Below are positions 10,628 to 19,336 of a stretch of 64,000 nt of DNA, piece by piece. Under the pieces are notes generated by a model. That model saw only the letters and a list, made by a program, of their open reading frames with translations. It was not told the DNA's origin and did not search any database. The DNA comes from Prochlorococcus marinus str. MIT 9302 (GTDB taxonomy: Bacteria; Cyanobacteriota; Cyanobacteriia; PCC-6307; Cyanobiaceae). The stretch is taken from NCBI RefSeq assembly GCF_000759975.1, contig NZ_JNAM01000010.1, forward strand, positions 275,762 to 339,761. The letters are read 5' to 3'. Within the stretch, counting starts at the first letter, position 1; every line of letters starts with the position of its first letter. Made by a program: the position numbers and the translations under genes.

Positions 10628-12254
10628 TATTTAAACAAGCTCTTCTACTCAAGGCCATCATTGTAAGTGTGGGACTCTGCCAAGAAGATGTTGGCCAGCA
10701 TGATCCATCTAGTACAAGTACATTCTTACATCTCCATAATCTATTGAATTTATCAACTACGCTATTTTCTTCATTAATTCCCATTGGTGCTCCCCCTACT
10801 TCATGAATGTAATATCCCGGAGGAGGAGGACTATCTGAAAGTGCTATTAAATTTTTTGTAAATAAACTCCCAAATGGGATATTTATTAGTTCATCAATAT
10901 TTTTTATTTCTCCATCCGCAGCTTCTATTGCTTTTTGGATTGTTTTTACCATATGTTTAGACATATTTAACTCATTTTCACTCCATTCGAATTCGATGTG
11001 GGGGATTGGGATCCCCCATTCATCGGTTTTTTTTGAGAGAGAAACTGAATTACTCTTCCTAGGGAGGACTTCACCATGTGCAATAAGAAAGCCAATAGAT
11101 GTATTTTGGTCTTTTTGTAAAAATTTAGGAATCCCTAATCTATCAATTGCTCCCCAGATTCCATAGCCTCTATGGAAATTTATATTGTCAATTGTGGGTA
11201 AATTCGTACCAAATGGAATGAAGAAGCTGCCTGCTCCAGAAAGAACGGGATAATTGTGTGATAGTTCTTCTGAGTTTTTTGTTTTTGGAATTGAAAAGAA
11301 TCTACATACAGATATGTGATCCATGAGGTATTTACCTAATTTCCCAGAATTATCTTTAAACCCTGAGGTATTTGATTTATATTCTGAGTTCAATAGTATT
11401 CTCAGTGTTGAAATTGTTGATGCGCAAAGGAGAATTAAATCACAATTTAATACTTCTTTGCTTCCATTTTCTAGGTTTACGATCGTCAGTTTTGATGCAA
11501 GCTCCGTTATCTTGTTAATTTCAAAAGACTCTACTAAGTGATTAGAGATTATTTGTACATTCCCAGTCTCTAAAGCTTTTTTAAAAGTACTTCCTAAACT
11601 AGAAGACTTTGGCCATTTTTCTTCTTTTACTGATGAATTGCGGTCAAATCCTCTTGATTGGATAAATGGATAGTTTAATTTGGATTTAATTTTTCTGCCA
11701 AAAATATTTTCGTTTTCCGTAAGAGGAATTTCACCAATATATTTACCGTTTGGGAGTTCTTTAATATTATCTTTTCGTCCATAAATTCCACAGAAATTTT
11801 CAATGAAATCATAGTGAGGTGATAGTTCATCGTATGAAATAGGCCAGTTTGGCCCAAATCCGTCTTTTTTTGCTGGATGAAAATCTCCTGAGGAAAATCT
11901 TAATGTTATACCTCCCCAAGTTAATGATCTCCCCCCATATTGATTACCTTGGGTCCAAAGAAAGGGCTTTTTTTTGGGAAAGTCATAAGGATGCTTTGAT
12001 TCATTTGAATACAAATCAGGATTATTTTTCCAATAACCAGGATGTTGAGATTGCTTGATATGTTTTTTTGTTAAAACTCCTGATAATCTTTTTAAGGTAC
12101 TTTCGGGCTCATAATTGCTAGCTTCAAGCCTTTTGATTTTTGGTCCAGCTTCTATTACTAAAACTTTAATACCCTGTTCTGCCAATGTAAGTGCAGCTAT
12201 TCCCCCTGTAGCTCCTGAACCAACAACAATTGCATCATAAGGATTTATATCCAA
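10614..12254 (-). CDS. GMC-family FAD oxidoreductase
   Basis: 546 residues. The N-terminal YDAIVVGSGATGGIAALTL is the FAD ADP-binding loop, followed by the acidic end LVIEAGP. A GMC-like YGGRSLTWGGITLRF segment lies near residue 105, and the C-terminal domain has HEVGGAPMG and SSWQSPTLTMMALSRRA. Glucose-methanol-choline enzymes oxidise alcohols or sugars; the acceptor and substrate are not evident. No secretion signal. It overlaps the convergent DUF2811 gene by 14 bases. Common among marine picocyanobacteria, with nothing broken or unusual. Confidence 0.88.
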   Translation of the reverse strand: MDINPYDAIVVGSGATGGIAALTLAEQGIKVLVIEAGPKIKRLEASNYEPESTLKRLSGVLTKKHIKQSQHPGYWKNNPDLYSNESKHPYDFPKKKPFLWTQGNQYGGRSLTWGGITLRFSSGDFHPAKKDGFGPNWPISYDELSPHYDFIENFCGIYGRKDNIKELPNGKYIGEIPLTENENIFGRKIKSKLNYPFIQSRGFDRNSSVKEEKWPKSSSLGSTFKKALETGNVQIISNHLVESFEINKITELASKLTIVNLENGSKEVLNCDLILLCASTISTLRILLNSEYKSNTSGFKDNSGKLGKYLMDHISVCRFFSIPKTKNSEELSHNYPVLSGAGSFFIPFGTNLPTIDNINFHRGYGIWGAIDRLGIPKFLQKDQNTSIGFLIAHGEVLPRKSNSVSLSKKTDEWGIPIPHIEFEWSENELNMSKHMVKTIQKAIEAADGEIKNIDELINIPFGSLFTKNLIALSDSPPPPGYYIHEVGGAPMGINEENSVVDKFNRLWRCKNVLVLDGSCWPTSSWQSPTLTMMALSRRACLNIKKT

Positions 12255-12363
12255 AATCTAATTAATTATTTATCATTTCAATAAATATAGCATTCAGTAA
12301 ATAATTAATTTCTAGATTTCAGCTTAAGAAGTTAGAATTTTATAGAATTATTTCCCAAAATAG

Positions 12364-12837
12364 ATGAGATTTCTAACTTTGGCTTTTTTGATGATTGTTT
12401 TAACCTTTCCAGCTATAAGCTTTGCAGCTTTAGATTATGGTAAACAATCCCTAGTAGGGGGAGATTTTTCTGGATCAGATTTAAAGGGAGCAACTTTCTA
12501 TTTAACTGATCTACAAGATGCAAATTTATCAGATTGTGATCTTCAAAATGCGACTCTATATGGAGCAAAATTGAAAGATACTAATTTAAGTAACTCTAAT
12601 TTAAGAGAAGTAACTTTAGACTCAGCTGTTTTAGATGGAACTGATTTATCAAATACTAATTTAGAGGATTCTTTTGCATATAGTACACAGTTTGAAAATG
12701 TAAAAATTCAAGGCGCAGACTTCACAAATGTTTTCTTGCCTAAAGATGTTGTCAGGAGATTTTGTGAAAGTGCTTCTGGAACTAATCCATTCACAAATAG
12801 AGAGACTAGAGAAACTTTAGAGTGTGATTACATTTAA
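12364..12837 (+). CDS. secreted pentapeptide-repeat protein
   Basis: 157 residues. A signal peptide occupies about residues 1-22 (FLTLAFLMIVLTFPAISFAA). Residues 35-120 are pentapeptide repeats of the A(D/N)Lxx type, e.g. DLQDANLSDCDLQNATLYG, which fold as a right-handed quadrilateral beta-helix. The C-terminus has two cysteines (RRFCESASG and ETLECDYI) that could form a disulfide in the periplasm or thylakoid lumen. Its function is unknown. The convergent gene ends 2 bases away. Confidence 0.85.
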   Translation: MRFLTLAFLMIVLTFPAISFAALDYGKQSLVGGDFSGSDLKGATFYLTDLQDANLSDCDLQNATLYGAKLKDTNLSNSNLREVTLDSAVLDGTDLSNTNLEDSFAYSTQFENVKIQGADFTNVFLPKDVVRRFCESASGTNPFTNRETRETLECDYI

Positions 12838-12839
12838 AT

Positions 12840-13232
12840 TTATGCAAATATAAGTTCTTTCTTAATCTTTCTTTGTTTATAAAGTGATCTTCCAATAGGC
12901 CAACCTAAAGTAGATAAATGTCTCATTAAAGAACTTGAGTATTTAAAATAAAAATTTTCTGAATATTTGATCCCAAGTTCTTTTAGAGTGGTTATTAATA
13001 AAAATAGATCTTTTTTGTTGCCTTTTTTCATATCCAATAAAATTAATGCCTCACTTGATAATTTTTTTTCTAGAACCTTATCATTTTCAGCAAAACCAAC
13101 TTTAAGTGAATTAAATTCATCAGAATAAAGCGTATAAATTATTCCATCTTTGAATTTATCTGTAGAAGTATCTACATTAAAACTTGATGATATTAATGTT
13201 TTGGATCCTTTGATGATTTTTCTGTTATTCAT
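12840..13232 (-). CDS. hypothetical protein, 130 aa
   Basis: Soluble basic protein with no recognised domain. The C-terminal part (HLSTLGWPIGRSLYKQRKIK) is the most distinctive segment. It starts 2 bases after the stop of the gene at 13235, so they form a two-gene unit on the minus strand. Convergent with the pentapeptide-repeat gene. Function unknown. Confidence 0.6.
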   Translation of the reverse strand: MNNRKIIKGSKTLISSSFNVDTSTDKFKDGIIYTLYSDEFNSLKVGFAENDKVLEKKLSSEALILLDMKKGNKKDLFLLITTLKELGIKYSENFYFKYSSSLMRHLSTLGWPIGRSLYKQRKIKKELIFA

Positions 13233-13234
13233 AA

Positions 13235-13732
13235 TTATTTGATTTCATTCTGAGCTAGTTCATATTTCTCCAATAGATTGTTTACTTCAGCTAGTGCAAT
13301 CCTTTTTTGACAGGCCGAGTCATATCTATTTACTGCTACTGAAGGTATTGAACCTTTGCTTTTTATTTCCCTTAGACCAGTTTCTAAACACTGAAAAGCA
13401 ACACTCGATAGATCCCGACCCTCTGCTGCGGCCCATACTTTTAAAAGATAAGTAAGATTTGATGGTACTGAGATCTGTACTTTGTTTGAATTTGAAGTAT
13501 TTAATGCAATATCATCAAGACTAATTTCTTTTGAGGAAATAGTTTCTTTAACCTTTTTCTTCAAAATTTTTACTTGGCTTATAGCGTCCTCTTTATTCTT
13601 GAGTTTTTGTTCTATTTCAAATAACTCTTCTTCAGAATTAATTAAAGCTTCTAATGCCCATTTAGCATCATCTTTTGCAATGGCCGTTCTATCAAGCCAT
13701 TCATCTCTTAATTTTGACCAATTACTAGGCAT
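13235..13732 (-). CDS. hypothetical protein with RHH-like segment
   Basis: 165 residues. The N-terminal half is a predicted coiled coil (EEELFEIEQKLKNKEDAISQ). The middle holds a beta strand then helices (NKVQISVPSNLTYLLKVWAA) that resembles a ribbon-helix-helix DNA-binding fold, so a transcription factor is possible. Upstream is an AT-rich region with two ATATAGA copies 11 bp apart at 13790 and 13801, possibly an operator; both points are inference. It is the last core gene before the interrupted gloA. Confidence 0.6.
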   Translation of the reverse strand: MPSNWSKLRDEWLDRTAIAKDDAKWALEALINSEEELFEIEQKLKNKEDAISQVKILKKKVKETISSKEISLDDIALNTSNSNKVQISVPSNLTYLLKVWAAAEGRDLSSVAFQCLETGLREIKSKGSIPSVAVNRYDSACQKRIALAEVNNLLEKYELAQNEIK

Positions 13733-14001
13733 AAGCTTTATGCGTTAATTATATAATAAATAATTCTAAATAGATTGTCTACAAATTCTATATAGATTTA
13801 ATATAGAGTATATAAAGTTTAAAAAATTTTTTATTTAGGATTCCTTATGTTAGAAATAATATTATATGGCAATTAAAACTTTAGAGTTTATCCAGTAAGA
13901 TTTAATAGGTATTTTTTTCCGTTAATAGCAAACGATTTATTTGATAATTTAATCTTTATTTTTTTTGTTATTTGTTTATTAAATTAAAAACTTCCAAGCT
14001 T

Positions 14002-14066
14002 TTAATCTCTTTCTATAAGTTCAATTTTATATCCATCAGGATCCTCAACAAAAGCAAAGACAGTCT
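14002..14066 (-). pseudogene. gloA: 3' fragment of interrupted host gloA
   Basis: Read on the minus strand this encodes the C-terminal 21 residues of glyoxalase I ([20 protein letters not shown]) plus stop. The matching 5' part lies at 22426-22757. Joining both at the shared ACAGTCT core restores a 129-residue protein in frame, the same length as the intact copy at 19337. The separation is therefore due to insertion of the intervening element, not random decay. As it stands the fragment has no start and is not a functional gene. Confidence 0.9.
14060..14066. other. left attachment site core (attL)
   Basis: ACAGTCT shared with 22426-22432. Host sequence lies to the left (gloA 3' end). To the right is element DNA with CTGACACC, which pairs with GGTGT beside the right core; together they form an imperfect inverted repeat around the core in the reconstructed circular attP, as expected of serine-integrase sites. 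Confidence 0.8.
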
Positions 14067-14175
14067 CCGATCTGACACCGCTTTACATAAAGGGAGCTAT
14101 TCCCTTAAACTGTAGTATTTGCAATACATTTCAAGCAAGTAAAAATATAAAAGTAGTTTATTTAAATCTTATTTT

Positions 14176-14358
14176 ATGTTGCTTGATGTTAAGGAAAGAA
14201 CACGCAAAGTGGATGCTACTCCCACTATTCAATGTCGTGTAACTGAAGAAATTTTTAAACAATTTAGTAAGTTAGCTGAACATTACAACTGTTCTAATGC
14301 TGAATTACTAAGAGCATTAATTGATGACGGCCTTAAAAGACATAAGGAGGTTATCTAA
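14176..14358 (+). CDS. small ribbon-helix-helix-like DNA-binding protein
   Basis: 60 residues. A strand (TPTIQCRVTEEIFKQFSKLA) followed by two helices with NCSNAELLRALIDDGL fits the CopG/Arc ribbon-helix-helix fold. It is the first gene of the satellite's rightward operon and probably regulates it. Its stop overlaps the next start (TAATG). Assignment is by pattern only. Confidence 0.65.
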   Translation: MLLDVKERTRKVDATPTIQCRVTEEIFKQFSKLAEHYNCSNAELLRALIDDGLKRHKEVI

Positions 14359-14705
14359 TGCCAAAAGAAAAAAGCCCTGACTTTCATCAAGACTTTTCCG
14401 CTATACCAATTATAACTTCGGATGCAATCAGATCAGATTCTAAAAAGCTAGTTGATGACTATTGTAATTTGTTTGAAAAAGAGCCAGATAAGGCAATGGC
14501 CTCCTTAGTTGAAGATGTTTGTGTTCACACTACGATTCTGGCTCAACTACAACAAGCCATTTTTGTAAGGCAAGATCAATTAAAGAAAATAATTGCCGAA
14601 AAAGAGAAGTTAGAACAAGAAAAAGAGTCTGCCGAAAAGGTTAGAACTGCACAAATAAGTAAACGGCTTGAGAAGTTAGAGGCTTATTTCCATAAAGGTA
14701 TGTGA
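14358..14705 (+). CDS. coiled-coil protein of satellite element
   Basis: 115 residues starting at an ATG that overlaps the previous stop, with AGGAGG-like sequence just before. The N-terminal half is acidic; the C-terminal half (about 75-110) is a strong coiled coil rich in Lys and Glu. No known domain recognised. It sits between the RHH and zinc-finger genes, so it probably belongs to the element's regulation or replication module. Confidence 0.6.
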   Translation: MPKEKSPDFHQDFSAIPIITSDAIRSDSKKLVDDYCNLFEKEPDKAMASLVEDVCVHTTILAQLQQAIFVRQDQLKKIIAEKEKLEQEKESAEKVRTAQISKRLEKLEAYFHKGM

Positions 14706-14709
14706 GGTT

Positions 14710-15294
14710 ATGCAATATTCATCCAAAAGGAATCCTTGCCCAGTATGCGGAAGAAACAAGGACAGCGATTGCCGTTGGAATGATGAGGTCATGTTTTGCC
14801 ATTGCGGAAGTAGTTTTGCACCTCCTCAACATTTAAAAGTTGGAGAAACTTTAATTGTTAATGGTATGGAGTGGGCTTTAGTAAAAACTGATGCTGGTCA
14901 CTCTGGAAGGGCTTTTGTATTTAAACCTCACAGGCAATTAGAAAATACTTTTAATTATTCTCCTCATATATATAAGGAGCAAAAAACTAAAAAAGACGAA
15001 CTTTTTAGAATTGCCATACAAGCCTTTGAAGATTTTTTAAAGGTAAGTAAAGCAGCTTTAGATGCTGGTAACTTTCAAGAATGTACTCTTGAAGAACTAC
15101 GAAAAGCTAAAAAGTTAATTGAACGTGCAGTTGAAGAAGGTAAAGAGCTTAAAACAGTAATGCTCCAGATGCAGCGAAATGATAGAAGATACTCAGACTA
15201 TTTAGAGCTAATAGATCAACGCAATAAAGAAATTAACTATTTAAAGAAAAATGCTGACAGCTTTTGCTGGGAACACTTAGGAGAAATCGAATGA
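14710..15294 (+). CDS. zinc-finger (primase-like) protein
   Basis: 194 residues. The N-terminus holds CPVCGRNKDSDCRW then FCHCGS, a four-cysteine zinc-binding motif of the kind seen at the start of phage primases and DnaG-like proteins. No TOPRIM or polymerase motifs follow; the C-terminal half is helical. The stop overlaps the ATG of the RepA-like ATPase (ATGA at 15291). A role in origin recognition or priming with that ATPase is inferred from this coupling. Confidence 0.65.
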   Translation: MQYSSKRNPCPVCGRNKDSDCRWNDEVMFCHCGSSFAPPQHLKVGETLIVNGMEWALVKTDAGHSGRAFVFKPHRQLENTFNYSPHIYKEQKTKKDELFRIAIQAFEDFLKVSKAALDAGNFQECTLEELRKAKKLIERAVEEGKELKTVMLQMQRNDRRYSDYLELIDQRNKEINYLKKNADSFCWEHLGEIE

Positions 15295-16583
15295 CAATGA
15301 AGCACCTAGATTATGACTTGCCTCCAGAAGGACAAGCAAAAGTTTTAAGGGTATTAAACAAGGAAGTTTTGCAGCCTGTAACTATGGAGCAAAAATTAGA
15401 TAAATTAGAAATTGAAATTTTTAAGCTATTTCAACCAGAGTGCAAGATAAAACCTTTAGACAGAATCTTAGTTATGAGAGATTTTTGTTTAAAAGAAGGC
15501 TTAAAACTAACTGATACTGAGATAAGACAAAAGATTTGGCAGGGTAGGCGGTTAATGGAAGGAGCTGTAGAAAGTTATAAACCTAACCAACTACTAGATG
15601 TTCCAGAAGAAACTTGGGCTTGGGAAGGAGTAATAATGAGTGCTGATGCAAACTTGCTCATAAGTCTTCCAAAATGCGGAAAAACTACATTAATTGTTGA
15701 TCTGATCGCTACTTGGTCTAGAGGTAATGACGAATATTTAGGACACAAACTAATTGGCAAATGCCCTCCTGTCGTAATAGTCGGAACAGATATGACGTTA
15801 AGCCGTTGGCTTCCACTATTACAGCGTTTTGGATTAGCTGAAAAAGTAGGAGACAAGATGCAGTTTTTCGAGCCGATCGTACAATTATTTGCAGCAAATA
15901 ATCCTCTACACCTTACGCAAGAAGGATTAGAAAGAATTGCTGAAATAGCTAGAAACAATAAAGGAGCTTTATTTTTATTTGATAGTTTTGCCAAGTTAGT
16001 TGCTCCTCTAGGTTTAAAAGAATCTTCTGAGGATATAGCTCATCCTTTGGCAGATTTACAGGAAGTCTTAGCACCTTATAAATGTACTTCTATAATTATT
16101 CATCACTCAGGAAAAACTAAAGAAGACAGTCCAGTATTAGCTAGTCGAGGAAGTACAGCACTAACCGCAGCAGTATCACAAATAATTAGCTTGAGCTGGT
16201 TTAAAAGGGAGGAGGATAGACAAGACAAAAGAATATTAATGAGGACACAAGGTAGGGCAGAAGATGTACAGCTTTTAATTAGTCAAGATAACTCTGGATG
16301 GATGTTGGAAGGAAATGTAGCTGACGAACTAAAAAAAGACGAATTTAATAAAAAATTAGAAAAATTAACTGATTCACAGGCTGATGTATTTGAAGTTGTA
16401 CAAGCAGCTAATGGTATGGAGGTTACTGCTTCTGATATACAAAACCAGTTAAACATTGCCTCAAAATCTGGCATAAGAATTTTACAGGCATTAACTAAAA
16501 AGGGATTTTTAATACAAAACAAATCCACTACTCCAGAATCTAGAGGCTCAGTTTTAACTTTTAAAATCAAACCACTTCTTTGA
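15291..16583 (+). CDS. RepA-like hexameric ATPase/helicase
   Basis: About 430 residues. Walker A is LISLPKCGKTTLIV, Walker B-like is GALFLFDSFAKL, and SIIIHHSGKTKEDSP is a sensor-like segment, all in a RecA-type fold close to plasmid RepA and DnaB-like ATPases. The C-terminal 70 residues form a winged-helix-like domain (ASDIQNQLNIASKSGIRILQ). I prefer ATG 15291, coupled to the upstream stop and preceded by TAGGAG, over an in-frame ATG at 15264. The adjacent iterons at 16636-16716 suggest an initiator-helicase role. Confidence 0.75.
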   Translation: MTMKHLDYDLPPEGQAKVLRVLNKEVLQPVTMEQKLDKLEIEIFKLFQPECKIKPLDRILVMRDFCLKEGLKLTDTEIRQKIWQGRRLMEGAVESYKPNQLLDVPEETWAWEGVIMSADANLLISLPKCGKTTLIVDLIATWSRGNDEYLGHKLIGKCPPVVIVGTDMTLSRWLPLLQRFGLAEKVGDKMQFFEPIVQLFAANNPLHLTQEGLERIAEIARNNKGALFLFDSFAKLVAPLGLKESSEDIAHPLADLQEVLAPYKCTSIIIHHSGKTKEDSPVLASRGSTALTAAVSQIISLSWFKREEDRQDKRILMRTQGRAEDVQLLISQDNSGWMLEGNVADELKKDEFNKKLEKLTDSQADVFEVVQAANGMEVTASDIQNQLNIASKSGIRILQALTKKGFLIQNKSTTPESRGSVLTFKIKPLL

Positions 16584-16635
16584 GGTCTGTGAGGTCATGC
16601 GTTTTGTGTGTTTAGTGAGGGCAGTTATATATCTA

Positions 16636-16716
16636 ACCTCACAAACCTCACAAACTACATGGGTACACTAACCTCATTTAATCTAACTAAACTCACAAAC
16701 CTCACAAACCTCATTA
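16636..16716 (+). repeat. 9-bp iterons in 348-bp gap after RepA-like gene, candidate origin
   Basis: The unit ACCTCACAA occurs head to tail at 16636 and 16645, then again (first copy as AACTCACAA) at 16690 and 16699, with partial copies ACCTCATTT at 16671 and ACCTCATTA at 16708. The reverse form TGTGAGGT is at 16588-16595. The surrounding gap (16584-16931) has no convincing gene and becomes very AT-rich after the repeats. Iterons next to a RepA-like gene are the usual layout of a plasmid-type origin; origin function is inferred. Confidence 0.6.
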
Positions 16717-16931
16717 ATTAATAATTAGTAAATAAGATTATGTTACGAAATTGTAATATTTAATTAGAGGCAAATAGACTGTAATTAGTGCAATTTAGAG
16801 CTTTTTAGAGGACATTTAATGTTATTAGAAACTAATTAAAAACAAATATAGACAAGACGCTAATTACACCAACTAAATATAAACAAATAGACAGTTTTTT
16901 AGCTCAGAATTGTATAAGTTACATAAACATT

Positions 16932-17066
16932 ATGCGTAGACCGCATAAGACAGGTAACAAAGCTCCAGATGCACCTATTAGGTCAGAAGATGCTTTGCAA
17001 TCTGCACAATATAGACGCTATTTGCGTGAGCAATTAGAAGTCGAACTCGGACATTATCGAGACTAA
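16932..17066 (+). CDS. small basic protein before capsid gene
   Basis: 44 residues, start ATG 16932, stop TAA at 17064-17066, 2 bases before the capsid ATG. Highly charged (MRRPHKTGNKAPDAPIRSED then a helix QYRRYLREQLEVEL). The tight spacing to the capsid gene suggests translational coupling. Function unknown; perhaps a head-associated or packaging protein, which is speculation. Confidence 0.5.
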   Translation: MRRPHKTGNKAPDAPIRSEDALQSAQYRRYLREQLEVELGHYRD

Positions 17067-17068
17067 CT

Positions 17069-18691
17069 ATGGAAACAGTAGAAGAAATAACGCTGCAAAG
17101 ACGTTATTTGTCTCTAGTTGATGAGACAGAGGAAGATCAGGCAGACACTTTAAAATTTTCTTTTTCTAGTGAAAAGCCTGTAAGTCGTTATGCCTTTGAT
17201 GAAGTCTTAGACCATAGCGAAGACAGCGTAGACATGACCCGACTTAATGCGGGTGCGCCTTTACTTTTTAACCACAATCCAGACAAACCTATTGGTGTTG
17301 TACAAAGAGCTTGGTTAGATAATCGCAAAGGTTATGCACGAATTAAGTGGGGAACTTCCCAACTAGCGGAGGAAATTCGCAGGGATGTCGAGAACGGAAT
17401 CCTTAAATCAATTTCGGTCGGTTATCGAATAGAAGAAGCTGACACCGAAGAAAAGTATGGAGTTGTTAGGGCTACAAGTTGGACACCCTATGAACTAAGC
17501 GTTGTGACTATTCCAGCCGATCACTCGATTGGTATTGGTCGGTCGATCGTTCAACAAGAAACTAAAAAAACACCAAAAAAGGAGGTTAAAAAAATGACTC
17601 AAGCAATTTCAACTATTAATGATGGTTGGTCTGAGTACGAAAGAGAATCTAGGAATTTTTCTATCGTTCGTGCTTTACAGGCAAGTGTTAGCGGTAACTG
17701 GTCTAACGCTGGATTAGAAAGAGAAGTACAGCAAGAATTATCTCGTGCAAATGGTAGAGAATCACAAGGAATCTTTGTACCAGATAATGGTTGGGCAACT
17801 AGAGACTATACAAAAGGGTCATCTACACAAGGACAAAAATTAGTAGGTGTTGACCATCTTGCCGACAGATTTATAGATGTTTTAAGAGCAAGATTAGTAA
17901 CTGCCGAAATGGGTGCAACATTTTTGCCTGGACTTGTTTCTGACGTTTCAATTCCTAGAAGAACGGCTGGAGGAACAGCTTATTTTGTAGCTGAAGGGAG
18001 CAATGTTACTGAATCGACAGGCACGTTCGATAGCATTTCAATGAGTCCAAAAGTTATGGGTGCATTTAGTCAGTTTTCTTATTTAATGCAGCTTCAAGCG
18101 ACTCCAGAAATTGAAGAATTAATTAGACAAGATTTTGTTGCTTTATTAGCTCAAAAATTAGATCAAGTTGCAATCAATGGCGGAGGCAGTAACGAGCCAA
18201 GTGGCATCCTTCAAACTTCTGGAATTGGCAGCGTGGTTATCGGGTCAAATGGCGGTGCGATCACTTTAGACAAAATGCTCGATCTTAAGCAAACAGTTGC
18301 AGTAGATAATGCAGACATTCCAACTGCTGGCTTTCTAACTAATACAAAAGTTGAGAACGCTTTAAGCAAATTAAAAGATGGAAATTCCGCATATTTATTA
18401 AACCCATACGGAACAGAAATTGGACAACAACAATTTGCTGGAAGAAGTTTGATGATCTCAAACAACGTGCCTTCCAACCTTACAAAAGGTAGTTCAAGCG
18501 GTGTATGTTCAGCAGCCATTTATGGTAACTTCTCAGACTTGCTTATAGGTCTTTTCGGAACTTTGGAACTCTTAGTAGACCCCTACACTCAATTCCAATC
18601 TGGAGGTGTTGGCATAAGAGCTTTACAAGGTGTTGATGTTAAAGTTCGTCACCCAGAATCCTTCGGTGCAATCTTAGACATTACAACATAA
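17069..18691 (+). CDS. prohead protease-major capsid protein fusion (HK97 type)
   Basis: 540 residues. Residues 1-165 match HK97-family prohead proteases: LLFNHNPDKPIGVV carries the histidine, GILKSISVGYRI the serine, and WTPYELSVVTIPADHS is the conserved downstream motif. Residues 176-540 are an HK97-fold major capsid protein, with RRTAGGTAYFVAEGSNVTES and LAQKLDQVAINGGG typical of the family. A strong ribosome site inside the gene precedes Met176 and could give capsid without protease. No portal, terminase or tail gene is nearby, so the element probably packages itself in its own small capsid with helper-phage proteins. Confidence 0.85.
   Translation: METVEEITLQRRYLSLVDETEEDQADTLKFSFSSEKPVSRYAFDEVLDHSEDSVDMTRLNAGAPLLFNHNPDKPIGVVQRAWLDNRKGYARIKWGTSQLAEEIRRDVENGILKSISVGYRIEEADTEEKYGVVRATSWTPYELSVVTIPADHSIGIGRSIVQQETKKTPKKEVKKMTQAISTINDGWSEYERESRNFSIVRALQASVSGNWSNAGLEREVQQELSRANGRESQGIFVPDNGWATRDYTKGSSTQGQKLVGVDHLADRFIDVLRARLVTAEMGATFLPGLVSDVSIPRRTAGGTAYFVAEGSNVTESTGTFDSISMSPKVMGAFSQFSYLMQLQATPEIEELIRQDFVALLAQKLDQVAINGGGSNEPSGILQTSGIGSVVIGSNGGAITLDKMLDLKQTVAVDNADIPTAGFLTNTKVENALSKLKDGNSAYLLNPYGTEIGQQQFAGRSLMISNNVPSNLTKGSSSGVCSAAIYGNFSDLLIGLFGTLELLVDPYTQFQSGGVGIRALQGVDVKVRHPESFGAILDITT
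17581..17596 (+). promoter_or_regulatory. internal ribosome binding site and start within capsid gene
   Basis: GGAGG at 17581-17585 followed 8 bases later by an in-frame ATG at 17594 (codon 176). The start lies exactly at the protease-capsid junction. Strong Shine-Dalgarno sequences are rare in this window, so this one stands out. It would produce a free capsid of 365 residues in addition to the fusion. Confidence 0.6.
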
Positions 18692-19024
18692 TTTTTTAGA
18701 GGCAGTTAAGTTTTGGGTGTTTTGTTTCTTCGCACCTTCTTCCATAGTTCGGGCATAGTAGAACGAGCTTTTCTGCCTCTAATAACCCATTCTCAATAAG
18801 GATTTATCTGCCATATTTTGACACCCTATATATGGCAAATAGGTTCTTTTTCTCTGTGTGTTCGTGGGTAATTTCGCACCCCAAATTTTTTCTAGGCAGA
18901 GCCTCCATATATAGTGGACACTTACAATTCTCAATAAGGCAAAATAAGCAAAAATAAGGGCATATTATACCGCATAAATCCAGTTAGCAACTACTTTCTC
19001 ATTTATCTCTAAATCGGTGTAAAA
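18692..19024. other. non-coding structured region after capsid gene
   Basis: 333 bases with no plausible gene. AGAGGCAG (from about 18699) and CTGCCTCT (about 18772) form an 8-bp inverted repeat around a 65-base loop. GCCATAT (about 18811) pairs with ATATATGGC (about 18828). TTCTCAATAAGG occurs twice (about 18791 and 18934), each time followed by more short inverted or A-rich sequence. Candidates are a terminator, a regulatory RNA or a packaging site; none can be chosen from sequence alone. Confidence 0.45.
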
Positions 19025-19258
19025 ATGAAACCAGTTAATGTAAAACTTACAATTTCTGAGGCTGCTAGGGAGCTTGGTTACAGCTCCAGATCACAGCTTT
19101 ATAACCTGATAAAAAAAGGGTATTTAAATAACTATCTTTGGGTAGATGAAAAGGGCAGAAAGTTCTTAGAAATGCACCCTGTCGGTCGTAGAAAATTAAA
19201 AGATTATTTACCAGCAATAATTAAATGGAGATCAGATTGCGTACACCTAAAAAGTTAA
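19025..19258 (+). CDS. small helix-turn-helix protein, excisionase-like
   Basis: 77 residues. The N-terminal LTISEAARELGYSSRSQLYN reads as a helix-turn-helix of the MerR/excisionase type, followed by KKGYLNNYLWVDEKGRKFLE, a wing-like strand pair. Small basic proteins of this kind direct excision or repress integrase genes. It is convergent with the gloA copy. Assignment by pattern. Confidence 0.6.
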   Translation: MKPVNVKLTISEAARELGYSSRSQLYNLIKKGYLNNYLWVDEKGRKFLEMHPVGRRKLKDYLPAIIKWRSDCVHLKS

Positions 19259-19336
19259 CTGTCTACTATATGCGAAGTTGACGCTAAACAACTTTCCAGC
19301 CTTTGGATGACCCACAAATATAAGTAAAAAAAGAAC

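Noticed and set aside
15575..15994. Minus-strand 139-aa frame inside the RepA-like gene
   Set aside because: Antisense shadow; the plus-strand frame has clear Walker motifs and operon coupling.
18211..18519. Minus-strand frame inside the capsid gene
   Set aside because: Antisense shadow of the capsid fold, no independent evidence.
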